64,000 nt of DNA. Origin: Pseudomonas fluorescens HK44. Lineage in GTDB: Bacteria > Pseudomonadota > Gammaproteobacteria > Pseudomonadales > Pseudomonadaceae. Position 1 is the first letter of the stretch; each line of letters begins with the position of its first letter. Location: contig NZ_AFOY02000012.1 of NCBI RefSeq assembly GCF_000217955.3, forward strand, positions 1 to 64,000, written 5' to 3'. The translations under genes and the position numbers were made by a program. Under the pieces are notes generated by a model, which worked only from the letters and a program-made list of their open reading frames with translations, was not told where the DNA came from and ran no database searches. Positions 17,757 through 30,250 of the stretch are shown here, piece by piece.

Positions 17757-18734
17757 TTAAGGCAACAACACCGTCGACCCGGTCGTACGCCGCGCCGACA
17801 ACTCAACCTGCGCCTTAGCTGCTTCAGCCAGCGGATAACGCTGGCTGATGTCCACCTTCAACTTGCCGCTGATGATCATCGCGAACAGCTCATCAGCCAT
17901 GGTTTGCAGGTTCTCGGCATTGTTGGCGTAAGTCCCCAGGGTTGGCCGGGTCACGTACAACGAGCCCTTCGCCGCGAGAATCCCCAGGTTCACCCCGTCC
18001 ACCGCACCCGATGCGTTGCCGAAGCTCACCACCAGCCCGCGTGGCGCCACGCAGTCGAGCGAAGTCAGCCAGGTGTCCTTGCCAACGCCGTCGTAGACCA
18101 CCGGCACCTTTTTGCCGTCAGTCAGTTCCAGCACGCGTTGTACGACGTTTTCCTTGCTGTAGTCGATGGTTGCCCAGGCGCCGAGGGACTTTGCCAGTGC
18201 AGCTTTTTCCGGCGAACTGACGGTACCGATCAACTTCACGCCCAAGGCCTTGGCCCATTGGCAGGCCAGCGAGCCGACACCACCGGCAGCGGCGTGGAAC
18301 AGGATGGTCTCGTCACCCTTGAGTTCATAGGTCTGACGCAACAGGTACTGCACGGTCAGGCCCTTGAGCATGACGCCTGCGGCCTGTTCGAAACTGATGG
18401 CATCCGGCAGATGCACCAGATGGTCTTGCGGCAACACATGCAACTCGCTGTAAGCACCCAGCGGGCCGCTGCCGTAGGCCACGCGGTCACCGACCTTGAA
18501 GCGCGTGACGCCGCTGCCCACCGCATCGACCACCCCCGCGCCTTCCGCGCCCAGGCCCGATGGCAGGGCGGGCGGTGCGTACAGGCCGCTGCGGTAATAG
18601 GTGTCGATGAAATTCAGACCGATAGCCTTGTTGCTGACGCGTACTTGCTGCGGGCCCGGCTCGGCAGGCTGATAATCCACATACTCAAGCACTTCGGGGC
18701 CGCCATGGGCACGGAACTGGATACGTTTGGCCAT
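17757..18734 (-). CDS. qor: NADPH:quinone oxidoreductase, zeta-crystallin type
   Basis: The 325-residue enzyme belongs to the zinc-independent medium-chain dehydrogenase family and reduces quinones one electron at a time with NADPH. The nucleotide-binding motif AAAGGVGS is near residue 148, and the N-terminus RIQFRAHGGPEVLEYV matches E. coli Qor. I chose the ATG at 18734 because GGAGA lies six bases before it. It is divergent from hemF. Confidence 0.92.
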   Translation of the reverse strand: MAKRIQFRAHGGPEVLEYVDYQPAEPGPQQVRVSNKAIGLNFIDTYYRSGLYAPPALPSGLGAEGAGVVDAVGSGVTRFKVGDRVAYGSGPLGAYSELHVLPQDHLVHLPDAISFEQAAGVMLKGLTVQYLLRQTYELKGDETILFHAAAGGVGSLACQWAKALGVKLIGTVSSPEKAALAKSLGAWATIDYSKENVVQRVLELTDGKKVPVVYDGVGKDTWLTSLDCVAPRGLVVSFGNASGAVDGVNLGILAAKGSLYVTRPTLGTYANNAENLQTMADELFAMIISGKLKVDISQRYPLAEAAKAQVELSARRTTGSTVLLP

Positions 18735-18799
18735 CTGCACTCTCCTTGGGTGTGTTTGCCGTCGGTCTTTCGGCGAAGGACCCTATCGGACTCCTAAGC

Positions 18800-18813
18800 T
18801 TGATCTTCGTCAA
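18800..18813. promoter_or_regulatory. Candidate ANR/FNR box upstream of hemF
   Basis: TTGATCTTCGTCAA fits the FNR/ANR consensus TTGATN4ATCAA with one mismatch and lies about 100 bases before hemF. hemF of P. aeruginosa is known to respond to ANR, so the site is plausible. Confidence 0.5.
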
Positions 18814-18889
18814 CTGCGACGGGCGCAGGCGCAGTGTTATGCTACGCGCCCATTTGCGCCGGACGCCGTTCTGATCGAGCGCCGCGTAG

Positions 18890-19828
<939 letters not shown>

Positions 19829-19841
19829 ACGAGGACTCCTG

Positions 19842-20663
19842 ATGGACCGTTACGTCGTATTCGGTAACCCGATTGGCCACAGCAAATCGCCGTTGATCCA
19901 TCGCCTGTTTGCCGAGCAGACCACTCAAAAACTGGACTACAGCACCTTGCTGGCGCCGCTGGATGACTTTTCCGGTTGTGCCACGGAGTTTTTCCGCGAA
20001 GGCCGTGGTGCCAACGTCACGGTACCGTTCAAGGAGGAGGCCTATCGTCTGGCCAACAGCCTGACGGAGCGAGCCCAGCGAGCCGGTGCGGTCAACACCT
20101 TGAGCAAACTGGCGGATGGCAGCCTGTTGGGTGACAACACCGACGGTGCCGGGCTGGTGCGGGATTTGATGGTCAATGCCGGATTCAGCCTGCGCGGTAA
20201 ACGCATTCTGCTGCTGGGCGCTGGCGGTGCGGTGCGTGGCGCGCTGGAACCGTTGCTGGCCGAGCAGCCGGCGTCAGTGATCATTGCCAATCGCACACTG
20301 GAAAAAGCCGAACTGCTGGCCGAACTGTTCGCCGATCTCGGCCCGGTGTCCGCCAGCGGTTTCGACTGGTTACGTGAGCCCGTGGACCTGATTATCAATG
20401 CGACGTCGGCCAGCCTGTCAGGCGATGTACCACCGATTGCCAGCAGCTTGATCGAACCGGGCAAGACCGTTTGCTATGACATGATGTACGGCAAGGAACC
20501 GACCTCGTTCTGCCGCTGGGCCAGCGAACACGGCGCCGCGGTGTCGATGGATGGCTTGGGGATGCTCGCCGAACAGGCCGCCGAAGCATTCTTCCTGTGG
20601 CGCGGCGTACGCCCGGACACCGCGCCAGTGCTGGCCGAACTCCGTCGCCAGTTGGCGCTCTAG
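19842..20663 (+). CDS. aroE: Shikimate dehydrogenase
   Basis: The 273-residue NADP-dependent enzyme reduces 3-dehydroshikimate to shikimate. The substrate site is visible in NVTVPFKE (catalytic Lys) and NTDGAGL (catalytic Asp), and the cofactor motif GAGGAVRG is near residue 127. AGGA lies about seven bases before the ATG. A REPIN follows directly. Confidence 0.97.
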   Translation: MDRYVVFGNPIGHSKSPLIHRLFAEQTTQKLDYSTLLAPLDDFSGCATEFFREGRGANVTVPFKEEAYRLANSLTERAQRAGAVNTLSKLADGSLLGDNTDGAGLVRDLMVNAGFSLRGKRILLLGAGGAVRGALEPLLAEQPASVIIANRTLEKAELLAELFADLGPVSASGFDWLREPVDLIINATSASLSGDVPPIASSLIEPGKTVCYDMMYGKEPTSFCRWASEHGAAVSMDGLGMLAEQAAEAFFLWRGVRPDTAPVLAELRRQLAL

Positions 20664-20668
20664 GCTTT

Positions 20669-20801
20669 TGTGGCGAGGGAGCTTGCTCCCGCTCGGGTGC
20701 GAAGCACCCGCGTTCTTGGCGATCTCACTTTGCCTGATGCGCTGAGTTGGCAAGTTTTAGGGCCGCTTCGCAGCCCAGCGGGAGCAAGCTCCCTCGCCAC
20801 A
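20669..20801. repeat. REPIN-type paired palindrome
   Basis: Outer arms are TGTGGCGAGGGAGCTTGCTC and its inverse, about 90 bases apart, each followed inward by a small variable hairpin (GGGTGCGAAGCACCC on the left). It lies between the converging aroE and SulP genes. Confidence 0.88.
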
Positions 20802-20832
20802 GGGGTTGAGCCCGACGCGGCATTTGCGTTGG

Positions 20833-22401
20833 TCAGTCTTCAAACCGGATCGGGCATTTCTCCGCCCCTTCCAGCCTCAACAACTCCTCGACGACATGCC
20901 CCCGCGCCCGGCGCAGGATCAGGCTGCGGCCTTGTCTGAGCAGTCGGCGCGCTTCCTGGTGCAGCATCTCTACGCCGGAATAGTCGATGAAGTTGATGTA
21001 CTGCCCTTCGATCACCACCTTCAACCCTTGAGTGCGCTGCAGACGGACTTGCAGGTAGTGGCTGGCGCCGAAGAAGATCGAGCCACCGACCCGCAGAATC
21101 TCTTCATCGCCTTCGCTCCATTGCTGCACGCGGGGTTGCGAGGTGCGCTTGAGGTAGAAGAACAGCGAGACCAGTACTCCGGCGTAGATTGCCGTTTGTA
21201 GCTCTAGCAGCAAGGTAGCGACGCACGTCAGCGCCATCACCGCGAATTCGGCATGGCTGACCCGGAACAACGCGCGAATGCCACGATGGTCCACCAATCC
21301 CCAGCAAATCAGCAGAATGCTCCCGGCCATGGCCGGAATCGGGATATGCGCTATCAGCGTCGCCCCGGTCAGCGCAAACAACGCCACCCACAGCGCCGAG
21401 AACACCCCGGCCAGTGGCGAGCAGGCACCCGCCTCATAACTCAATCCCGAACGGGTAAAGGAACCAGCCGACAGCGAGCCTGCGAAAAAACTGCCGACGA
21501 TGTTCGAAAGCCCCTGCGCGCGGACTTCCTGATTCGCATCGAGCAACTGCTGCGAACGCGCCGACAACGAGCGGGCAATCGACAGGCTGGTCACCAGCCC
21601 GAGCATGCCGACCGCCACCGCGCTGGGCAGCAGGCGCAACATCAGGTCCAGATCCAGCGGCAACGGGCTGAACGGCGGCAGCCGGCCGACGAATGAGCTG
21701 ACCAGCTTCACATGGCCAAACATCGATGGCCACAGCCATACCCACAGGCCGCTGAAGATCAGGCTGATCAACAGGCTCGGCCAGCGTGGCAGCAGCAGTT
21801 TCAGCGCAATGCCCACCGCCAGCGTGCCGAGGCCCAGCACCAGCGACGGTTTATCCAGCGAACCGATGTCGCCGATCAAGGACACCAGACTGTTCAGCGC
21901 CGTGGCCTGATTCGGCAGGTCCAGCCCCAACAGGTTCGGCAACTGCCCAAGGGCGATCACCACCGCCGCACCGAGGGTGAAGCCCAGCACCACCGAGTGC
22001 GAGACAAAGTTCACCAACGCGCCAAAGCGCAGCATGCCCAGCAGCCACTGGAAAATACCGGCAAGGAAGGTCAGCAGCAGGATCAACGTGATGTAGTCCT
22101 GGGAGCCGGGCACGGCCAAGGGACTGATGCTGGCGTAAAGAACGATAGAGATCGCCGCTGTCGGGCCACAGATCAAATGCCAGGAGGACCCCCAGAGGCA
22201 GGCAATCAATACGGGGATGATGGCGGCGTACAAGCCGTATTCGGCGGGTAACCCGGCGATCAGGGCGTAGGCAATGGATTGCGGCAACGCAAGAATCGCC
22301 CCGCTGAGGCCAACGACAACGTCGCGGCCGACGCTGGCGCGGGTTTGCCGGGGCAGCCAGCTGAGAAAGGGGAAGAGCTTATGGCGTCTGGAGATTGCCA
22401 T
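20833..22401 (-). CDS. SulP-family anion permease with STAS domain
   Basis: The 522-residue inner-membrane transporter has about 10-12 hydrophobic segments (residues 25-430), the SulP signature near ALPQSIAYALIAGLPAEYGLY, and a C-terminal STAS domain (about 440-520, with INFIDYSGVEMLHQEARRLL). The family carries sulfate, bicarbonate or dicarboxylates. Its place directly after choX and betC suggests that it handles sulfate released from, or supplied with, choline-O-sulfate, but the substrate is an inference. A REPIN separates it from choX, so cotranscription is not assured. Confidence 0.88.
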   Translation of the reverse strand: MAISRRHKLFPFLSWLPRQTRASVGRDVVVGLSGAILALPQSIAYALIAGLPAEYGLYAAIIPVLIACLWGSSWHLICGPTAAISIVLYASISPLAVPGSQDYITLILLLTFLAGIFQWLLGMLRFGALVNFVSHSVVLGFTLGAAVVIALGQLPNLLGLDLPNQATALNSLVSLIGDIGSLDKPSLVLGLGTLAVGIALKLLLPRWPSLLISLIFSGLWVWLWPSMFGHVKLVSSFVGRLPPFSPLPLDLDLMLRLLPSAVAVGMLGLVTSLSIARSLSARSQQLLDANQEVRAQGLSNIVGSFFAGSLSAGSFTRSGLSYEAGACSPLAGVFSALWVALFALTGATLIAHIPIPAMAGSILLICWGLVDHRGIRALFRVSHAEFAVMALTCVATLLLELQTAIYAGVLVSLFFYLKRTSQPRVQQWSEGDEEILRVGGSIFFGASHYLQVRLQRTQGLKVVIEGQYINFIDYSGVEMLHQEARRLLRQGRSLILRRARGHVVEELLRLEGAEKCPIRFED

Positions 22402-22446
22402 GGGGCCTCTCGGTCGGAATCATTCAAAGGCGTCAGGATAAAGCAT

Positions 22447-22579
22447 TGTGGCGAGGGAGCTTGCTCCCGCTGGGCTGCATAGCAGCCCCAAAACCGGCAA
22501 TCGCGCTCTTTCAGATACAACGCAATGAGCGATTTTGCGACCGCTGCGCGGTCGAGCGGGAGCAAGCTCCCTCGCCACA
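22447..22579. repeat. REPIN-type paired palindrome
   Basis: It has the same TGTGGCGAGGGAGCTTGCTC arms as the copy at 20669, with inner hairpins GGGCTGCATAGCAGCCC on the left and GACCGCTGCGCGGTC on the right. It sits between choX and the SulP gene, which run the same way, so it may lie in a transcript. Confidence 0.88.
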
Positions 22580-22595
22580 GGGTGGTCAGAGATCC

Positions 22596-23516
22596 TTACA
22601 GTTTGGCCTTTACGGCGGGCAATGCGTCCTTCCCATCCACGGTCTTCACGCCATCAAGCCACTTATCCAGCACCACCGGATTGGCCTTGATCCACGCCTT
22701 CGCCGCGTCGGCGTTGCTGACCTTCTTGTTGACCACTTCGGCCATGATGCTGTTCTCCATCTCCTGGGTGAAGCTCAGGTTGGTCAGCAGTTTGCCAACG
22801 TTCGGGCAGGCCTGTGCATAACCCTTACGGGTCAGGGTGTGGACGCTGCCGGTGTCACCGAAGTATTTCTCGCCGCCCTTCAGGTAATGCATTTTCAGCT
22901 GCACGTTCATCGGGTGCGGGGTCCAGCCGAGGAAGGTCACGAACTTCTGCTTTTTCACCGCGCGGGACACTTCGGCGAGCATTGCCTGTTCGCTGGATTC
23001 GATCAGCTTCCACTGGCCGAGGTCGAAATCGTTTTTCTTGATGATCTCTTGCAGCGAGATATTCGCCGGGGCGCCGGAGCCGATGCCATAGATCTTCTTG
23101 TCAAACTTGTCGGCGTACTTGTTCAGGTCGGCAAAGTTATGCACACCGGCGTCCCACACGTAGTCCGGTACCGCCAGGGTGAACTCGGTGCCGTCGAGGT
23201 TCTTCGACAGTTGGGTGACTTCGCCATTGGCCACGAACTTGTCGTAGAAGCCCTGCTGCGCCGGCATCCAGTTGCCCAGGAATACATCGACCTGGCCGTC
23301 CTTGAGCCCGCCAAAGGTGATCGGCACCGCCAAGGTGTCGACCTTGGCCTTGTAGCCCATGCCTTCAAGCAGGAAACCGGTGATGGCGTTGGTCGCGGCA
23401 ATGTCGCTCCAGCCCGGGTCCGCCATTTTCACCGTGTCGCAACTTTGCTCGGCGTAGGCCGAGACGCTGCTCAAGGCCAGCAGCCCCGCCGTCAGTACTG
23501 TGGATAACTTTTGCAT
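22596..23516 (-). CDS. choX: Choline-binding periplasmic protein of ABC transporter type
   Basis: The 306-residue protein has a signal peptide (cleavage AYA-E near residue 22) and the ProX/OpuAC-type solute-binding fold (MADPGWSDIAATNAI, then GLKDGQVDVFLGNWMPA). It closely resembles ChoX choline-binding proteins. No ATPase or permease gene is adjacent, so it must work with a ChoWV-type transporter elsewhere. It follows betC by 15 bases and is likely its operon partner. Its start region overlaps an exact DnaA 9-mer (23499-23507). Confidence 0.88.
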   Translation of the reverse strand: MQKLSTVLTAGLLALSSVSAYAEQSCDTVKMADPGWSDIAATNAITGFLLEGMGYKAKVDTLAVPITFGGLKDGQVDVFLGNWMPAQQGFYDKFVANGEVTQLSKNLDGTEFTLAVPDYVWDAGVHNFADLNKYADKFDKKIYGIGSGAPANISLQEIIKKNDFDLGQWKLIESSEQAMLAEVSRAVKKQKFVTFLGWTPHPMNVQLKMHYLKGGEKYFGDTGSVHTLTRKGYAQACPNVGKLLTNLSFTQEMENSIMAEVVNKKVSNADAAKAWIKANPVVLDKWLDGVKTVDGKDALPAVKAKL

Positions 23517-23531
23517 GTTCTTCCCCTTACG

Positions 23532-25046
23532 TTATTGGTTTTGGCAGGGTTGTGGATAACGTGCTTTGCGCTCCAGATCATCGAGGTCGATGTGGTTGCG
23601 CATGTACTGCTGACTGGCGTCGACCAGCGGCTGGTGATCCCAGCTCTTCAACTTGCCGAGGGTCAGCGCCTGAGCGACGAAACGTCGGCGGCGCTGGCTG
23701 GCGAGCACCTGTTGGTGAATCGCCGGGATGTTCCATTTGGCCCGTGCTTCGGCAAGAAAATCGTCGAACAGCTGGCGATATTGCAAGGATTGGCTGAGTT
23801 CCTCCTGTTCATGCGGATCGTTGTGCACGTCGAAGAGCAGGCACGGGTCGTCTTCGCTGTAGATGAATTTGTACTTGCCCCGGCGGATCATCATCAGCGG
23901 ACTGATGGTGCCTTCGGCCATGTATTCACCAAACACTTCGTCGTGACCGCCCTGCCCTTGCAGGTGCGGCACCAGCGAGCGACCGTCCAATGGCAAACCG
24001 GGTTCCAATGTGCCGCCGGCCAGTTCCACCAGGGTCGGCAGCAGGTCGGCGGTGGACACTGCGGCACTGACTCGCCCAGCGGCGAACTGCCCCGGTGCGC
24101 TGACCAGCAGCGGCACGCGGGCGGCCATTTCGAACCAGTGCATTTTGTACCAGAGCCCACGCTCACCGAGCATGTCGCCATGGTCGCCGGAGAAGACGAT
24201 GATGGTGTCGTCGATCAGCCCCGTATCCTCGAGGGTTTGCAGGAGTTTGCCGACGTTGCTGTCGATATAGCTGCACGCACCGAAATAGGCGCGCCGCGCA
24301 TCGCGAATCTTGTCCACAGGCAGCGGCTTGTCCCACAGGTCGTACACCTTGAGCAGGCGCTGGGAATGCGGATCGAGATCGGTTTGCGCCGGGGTTTCCG
24401 GCAACGGGATGTCTTGGTCGTCGTACAGGTCCCAAAAGGCCTTGGGAATGGTGTACGGATCGTGTGGGTGCGTCATCGACACGGTCAGGCAAAACGGCTG
24501 ATCGCCCTCTTCGCGGATGTGATCGAACAGGTACTGCTGGGCCTTGAACACCACCTCTTCGTCGAAATCCAGCTGATTGGTGCGTACGCAGGGCCCGGCC
24601 TGCAGCACCGAGGACATGTTGTGATACCAGCTCGGGCGTACGTCCGGTTCATCCCAGTTCACTGCCCAGCCGTAGTCGGCCGGGTAGATGTCGCTGGTCA
24701 GGCGTTCTTCGTAGCCATGCAACTGATCCGGGCCGCAGAAGTGCATTTTGCCGGACAACGCGGTGCGGTAGCCGAGGCGCCGCAGGTAATGGGCATAGGT
24801 CGGCACGTCTGCCGGAAAATCCGCCGCGTTGTCGTAGGCGCCGATCTTGCTCGGCAACTGGCCGCTGACCAGGGTGAAACGCGAGGGGGCGCACAACGGG
24901 CTGTTGCAATACGCGGCATCGAACACCACGCCTTGCGCGGCGAGGCGGCTCAGGTTGGGCAGCTTGATCGGCGATGAACCGTAGAACGGCAACAGGGGCG
25001 CGGCCATTTGATCGGCCATGATGAAAAGAATGTTCTTGCGCTTCAT
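23532..25046 (-). CDS. betC: Choline-sulfatase
   Basis: This 504-residue sulfatase hydrolyses choline-O-sulfate to choline and sulfate, feeding glycine betaine synthesis and sulfur supply. The formylglycine motif is C-A-P-S-R (Cys52), with the metal-binding Asp12 in MADQM and the GDHGD motif further on. The C-terminal segment with SWDHQPLVDASQQYMRNH matches the BetC-specific tail. I chose the ATG at 25046 (MKRKNILFIMADQ); a start 18 bases upstream is possible. It needs a formylglycine-generating system, which is not in the window. Confidence 0.93.
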   Translation of the reverse strand: MKRKNILFIMADQMAAPLLPFYGSSPIKLPNLSRLAAQGVVFDAAYCNSPLCAPSRFTLVSGQLPSKIGAYDNAADFPADVPTYAHYLRRLGYRTALSGKMHFCGPDQLHGYEERLTSDIYPADYGWAVNWDEPDVRPSWYHNMSSVLQAGPCVRTNQLDFDEEVVFKAQQYLFDHIREEGDQPFCLTVSMTHPHDPYTIPKAFWDLYDDQDIPLPETPAQTDLDPHSQRLLKVYDLWDKPLPVDKIRDARRAYFGACSYIDSNVGKLLQTLEDTGLIDDTIIVFSGDHGDMLGERGLWYKMHWFEMAARVPLLVSAPGQFAAGRVSAAVSTADLLPTLVELAGGTLEPGLPLDGRSLVPHLQGQGGHDEVFGEYMAEGTISPLMMIRRGKYKFIYSEDDPCLLFDVHNDPHEQEELSQSLQYRQLFDDFLAEARAKWNIPAIHQQVLASQRRRRFVAQALTLGKLKSWDHQPLVDASQQYMRNHIDLDDLERKARYPQPCQNQ

Positions 25047-25160
25047 GAGATCGCGGCATTCCATAGTGAGCAGTTATGCGAAAGTGCTGCGATCGAGGAT
25101 GTAGCCCACGCACTTCGTGGTAAAGCCCATGCCCGGCAATGACTAGGATAAGCACAGCTT
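25047..25160. promoter_or_regulatory. Divergent promoter region, betC and LysR regulator
   Basis: The 114-base gap between divergent betC and the LysR gene should hold both promoters and the regulator's binding site, as is usual for LysR systems. I cannot point to a single clear T-N11-A site. Confidence 0.5.
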
Positions 25161-26111
25161 ATGTATGACGCCCTTGGTGATTTGTCCCTGGACCTGTTTC
25201 GTGCCTTTGAGGCCGCTGCACGTCATCGCAGCTTCACCGCTGCGGCGGTGGAACTCGGCACCACGCAGCCCGCCATCAGCCAGCAGCTCAAACGGCTGGA
25301 GGAGCAACTCGGCACGCGGCTGTTTGACCGCATCTACCGAGGCATCGAGCTGACCGAGGCCGGAGCGATTCTGTTCGAACAGGTGCAGGCCGGTTTGCAG
25401 AGCATCGACGCCGGGCTGAACGCGATCAGCGCCCAGCATCAGCACGAGGTGTTGCAGATGGCCACCGACTTCGCCTTCGCCGCGTATTGGCTGATGCCGC
25501 GTTTGCACCGCTTCCACCAAGCCAATCCGCAGGTGGACGTCAGCCTGGTCACCAGCGAACGCAGCCACAACATGCTGCGCACTGACATCGACGTGGCCGT
25601 GCTGTTTGGTAATGGGCGTTTCAAGCAGGGTGAAAGCCATTGGCTGTTCAGTGAAGAAGTGTTCCCGGTGTGCAGCCCGCTGCTGCTCAAAGACCGCGCG
25701 GTACCCCTGCCCGCCCACGCTTTGCAGGAGTTGCCGCTGCTGCATTTACGCGGCGAAAACAGCAGCCACTGGTTCGACTGGAGCGGCGTGTTCCGCACTT
25801 TGGGCATCGCCACCCCACCTGCACCGGGGCAGCTGCGTTTCGACAACTACACGCTGTTGATTCAAGCAGCGATTGGCGGCCAGGGCGTGGCCATTGGTTG
25901 GCGGCACCTTGTGGATAACTTGCTGGCGCAAGGCTTGTTGTGCCGGCCGATTGCCGAGACGGCGATGTCGAGTTTTGGTTATTACGTGGTGCTGCCCCAG
26001 CGTAAACGCCGCAGCGCGCTGATTCAGCAGTTCGTCGACTGGCTGATGGCCGAACAGGCCAGCAGCGCGGAGTCGCTGACAGGTTTGGCCCTGCCGTCGA
26101 TTGCGGTGTAG
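25161..26111 (+). CDS. LysR-type regulator of choline-sulfate utilisation
   Basis: The 316-residue protein has the N-terminal winged helix-turn-helix (FEAAARHRSFTAAAVELGTTQPAISQQLKRLEE, about residues 15-45) and the LysR effector-binding domain. It is divergent from betC-choX, the standard arrangement for an autoregulated activator of the adjacent operon, so choline-sulfate or choline is the likely effector. It is also similar to GcvA-type regulators by family. Confidence 0.87.
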   Translation: MYDALGDLSLDLFRAFEAAARHRSFTAAAVELGTTQPAISQQLKRLEEQLGTRLFDRIYRGIELTEAGAILFEQVQAGLQSIDAGLNAISAQHQHEVLQMATDFAFAAYWLMPRLHRFHQANPQVDVSLVTSERSHNMLRTDIDVAVLFGNGRFKQGESHWLFSEEVFPVCSPLLLKDRAVPLPAHALQELPLLHLRGENSSHWFDWSGVFRTLGIATPPAPGQLRFDNYTLLIQAAIGGQGVAIGWRHLVDNLLAQGLLCRPIAETAMSSFGYYVVLPQRKRRSALIQQFVDWLMAEQASSAESLTGLALPSIAV

Positions 26112-26133
26112 CGTTGCGGGTGAGGATTGAATT

Positions 26134-26478
26134 GTGAGACACGAGAACGCTATGCAACGGATCAAGGGCTATCACGCCCATGTTTACTTCAATGCGAACA
26201 CCATCGATCAGGCGCGGGCCCTGTGTGAGCAGGCCGCGCAGTTATTTCCGCTGAAGATGGGCCGGGTGCACGAACGGCAGGTTGGCCCGCACCCGGACTG
26301 GAGCTGCCAATTGGCCTTCGCGCCGGAGCAGCTCGGCGAAGTGCTGCCATGGCTGGCGCTCAATCGCAAAGGTTTGGTGGTGTTTGTGCATCCGGATACG
26401 GGTGACGACCTGGCCGACCACACCGACCATGCGATCTGGATGGGTGCGGTTCGGCCGCTGGATTTGTCGATTTTTTGA
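26134..26478 (+). CDS. DOPA 4,5-dioxygenase family protein
   Basis: This 114-residue protein (108 if the ATG at 26152 is used) belongs to the small DOPA-dioxygenase-like family. It shows the conserved histidines in YHAHVYF, HPDW and HTDHAIWMG. Fungal and plant relatives cleave dihydroxyphenylalanine; bacterial roles are little known. The GTG at 26134 has AGGA seven bases upstream, while the ATG has a weaker site but starts at the conserved MQRIKGYHAH. Confidence 0.75.
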   Translation: MRHENAMQRIKGYHAHVYFNANTIDQARALCEQAAQLFPLKMGRVHERQVGPHPDWSCQLAFAPEQLGEVLPWLALNRKGLVVFVHPDTGDDLADHTDHAIWMGAVRPLDLSIF

Positions 26479-26504
26479 GCATTTGTTCAGTGCAGTGCAA
26501 ACCC

Positions 26505-26634
26505 GTGGCGAGGGAGCTTGCTCCCGCTCGACTGCGTAGCAGTCGTAATCCAGCGACCTCGTCTTACCTGATGTAAACGGGTCGTTGAAGTTGGGGCCGC
26601 TTCGCGACCCAGCGGGAGCAAGCTCCCTCGCCAC
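26505..26634. repeat. REPIN-type paired palindrome
   Basis: Arms GTGGCGAGGGAGCTTGCTCC and inverse, with inner GACTGCGTAGCAGTC and GGGGCCGCTTCGCGACCC hairpins. It lies between two converging genes. Confidence 0.88.
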
Positions 26635-26643
26635 GGACGGTAT

Positions 26644-27075
26644 TTAGTACAAAACGCCTTCCAGCACTTCATAAACCACCCCGGTGCCTACGGCGATCAG
26701 CACGATGTCACCGCCCATGCGTCGCCATTCGTAACCTGGGTAGTACGGCAAGTGCTCAAGGGCTCGACTGTCCAGGCGTTCGCCGTAGTAGCCGCGGGGC
26801 AAGGGTTGGCCTCTGACCCAGCGAACGCCCGGCGGTGGTGGTGCACCGCGTACGAAATACCCGTGGTTGACGCGGATCACTTCGCGCACCGGACCGAAGT
26901 CATGCGGTGGCCGTCTGTATTCGGGGCGGTGATCGCGGTAATCGTCGCCACGATGCTCATACCGCGGGCCGCCGCGATCATGATCGTCGCGTTCATCGGC
27001 GCTTACGTGGAGCAAGGGCGTGGCGCCGAGCATCAATACACCCAGGCTGGCGATCAAGCGTTTGGGCATTTTCAT
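26644..27075 (-). CDS. RcnB-family periplasmic protein
   Basis: The 143-residue secreted protein has a signal peptide (cleavage near VSA-D) and a middle part very rich in Arg, Asp, His and Pro with an RGxPPP/GY pattern. The C-terminal block (RGQPLPRGYYGERL, then VLIAVGTGVVYEVL) fits the RcnB/CigR-like family linked to metal or envelope homeostasis. I chose the ATG at 27075 because GAGGAAG precedes it at good spacing. The function is not known. Confidence 0.7.
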   Translation of the reverse strand: MKMPKRLIASLGVLMLGATPLLHVSADERDDHDRGGPRYEHRGDDYRDHRPEYRRPPHDFGPVREVIRVNHGYFVRGAPPPPGVRWVRGQPLPRGYYGERLDSRALEHLPYYPGYEWRRMGGDIVLIAVGTGVVYEVLEGVLY

Positions 27076-27102
27076 TTGGGTCTTCCTCAGAGCATCCACA
27101 GC

Positions 27103-27137
27103 AAAAAAAGGGGCTCAGAACTCGGTTCCAAACCCCT
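27103..27137 (-). terminator. Intrinsic terminator of trpBA
   Basis: Read on the minus strand, a GC-rich 12-bp stem that includes G-U pairs (GGGGTTTGGAAC with GTTCTGAGCCCC) is followed by seven T. It lies 60-100 bases after the trpA stop. Confidence 0.65.
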
Positions 27138-27199
27138 GGGTCTTGCTATTTAGTCTGCGGTGCCGGGCACTTAATTCCTCTGTATCAGGAACTTTACTC

Positions 27200-28011
27200 T
27201 TAGCTGACGCGGGCTTTACGCACACCTTCGGACAGCGCCGAGCACAGGCCCAGTACACCGTCGATGGCCTGCTCAGGTGTGGTCGCGTTAGCGATGTGGT
27301 CGATCAGCGCCGAACCCACCACCACGCCGTCTGCCAGGCGGGCGATGGACGCCGCTTGCTCCGGTGTGCGGATACCGAACCCGATACTGATCGGCAGGTC
27401 GGTGTGGCGACGCAAGCGGGCCACGGCTTCTTCGACGTGTTCCAGCGTTGCTGCGCCAGCGCCGGTCACACCGGCCACCGACACGTAGTAAACGAAACCG
27501 GAACTGCCATTGAGCACCGTCGGCAGACGCACATCGTCGGTGGTCGGAGTGGTCAGGCGGATGAAGTCGATGCCTGCCGCTTGCGCCGGGTCGCACAGCT
27601 CGGCGTTATGCTCGGGCGGCATGTCGACCACGATCAGACCGTCAACACCAGCTTCTTTCGCATCGCTGATGAAGCGCGGTACGCCGTAGTAGTGGATCGG
27701 GTTGAAGTAACCCATCAGCACCAGCGGAGTGTCGTTGTTGTCTTTGCGGAACTCGCGAACCATTTGCAGGGTTTTCGCCAGGTTCTGTTTGGCGCCCAGG
27801 GCGCGGATGTTCGCGAGCTGGATCGCCGGGCCGTCGGCCATCGGATCGGTGAAGGGCATGCCCAGTTCGATCACGTCGGCCCCCGCCGCTGGCAAACCTT
27901 TGAGGATCGCCAATGAGGTGTCATAGCTCGGGTCGCCGGCAGTGACGAAGGTCACCAGGGCGGCGCGGTTCTGTTCTTTGAGTTCGGCGAAGCGCGTTTG
28001 CAGGCGGCTCA

Positions 28012-28012
<1 letters not shown>
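27200..28012 (-). CDS. trpA: Tryptophan synthase alpha chain
   Basis: This 270-residue TIM-barrel subunit cleaves indole-3-glycerol phosphate and passes indole to TrpB. The catalytic Glu and Asp are in [14 protein letters not shown]. Its ATG overlaps the trpB stop by one base (TGATG), so the pair is translationally coupled. Confidence 0.98.
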
Positions 28013-30246
<2,234 letters not shown>

Positions 30247-30250
<4 letters not shown>

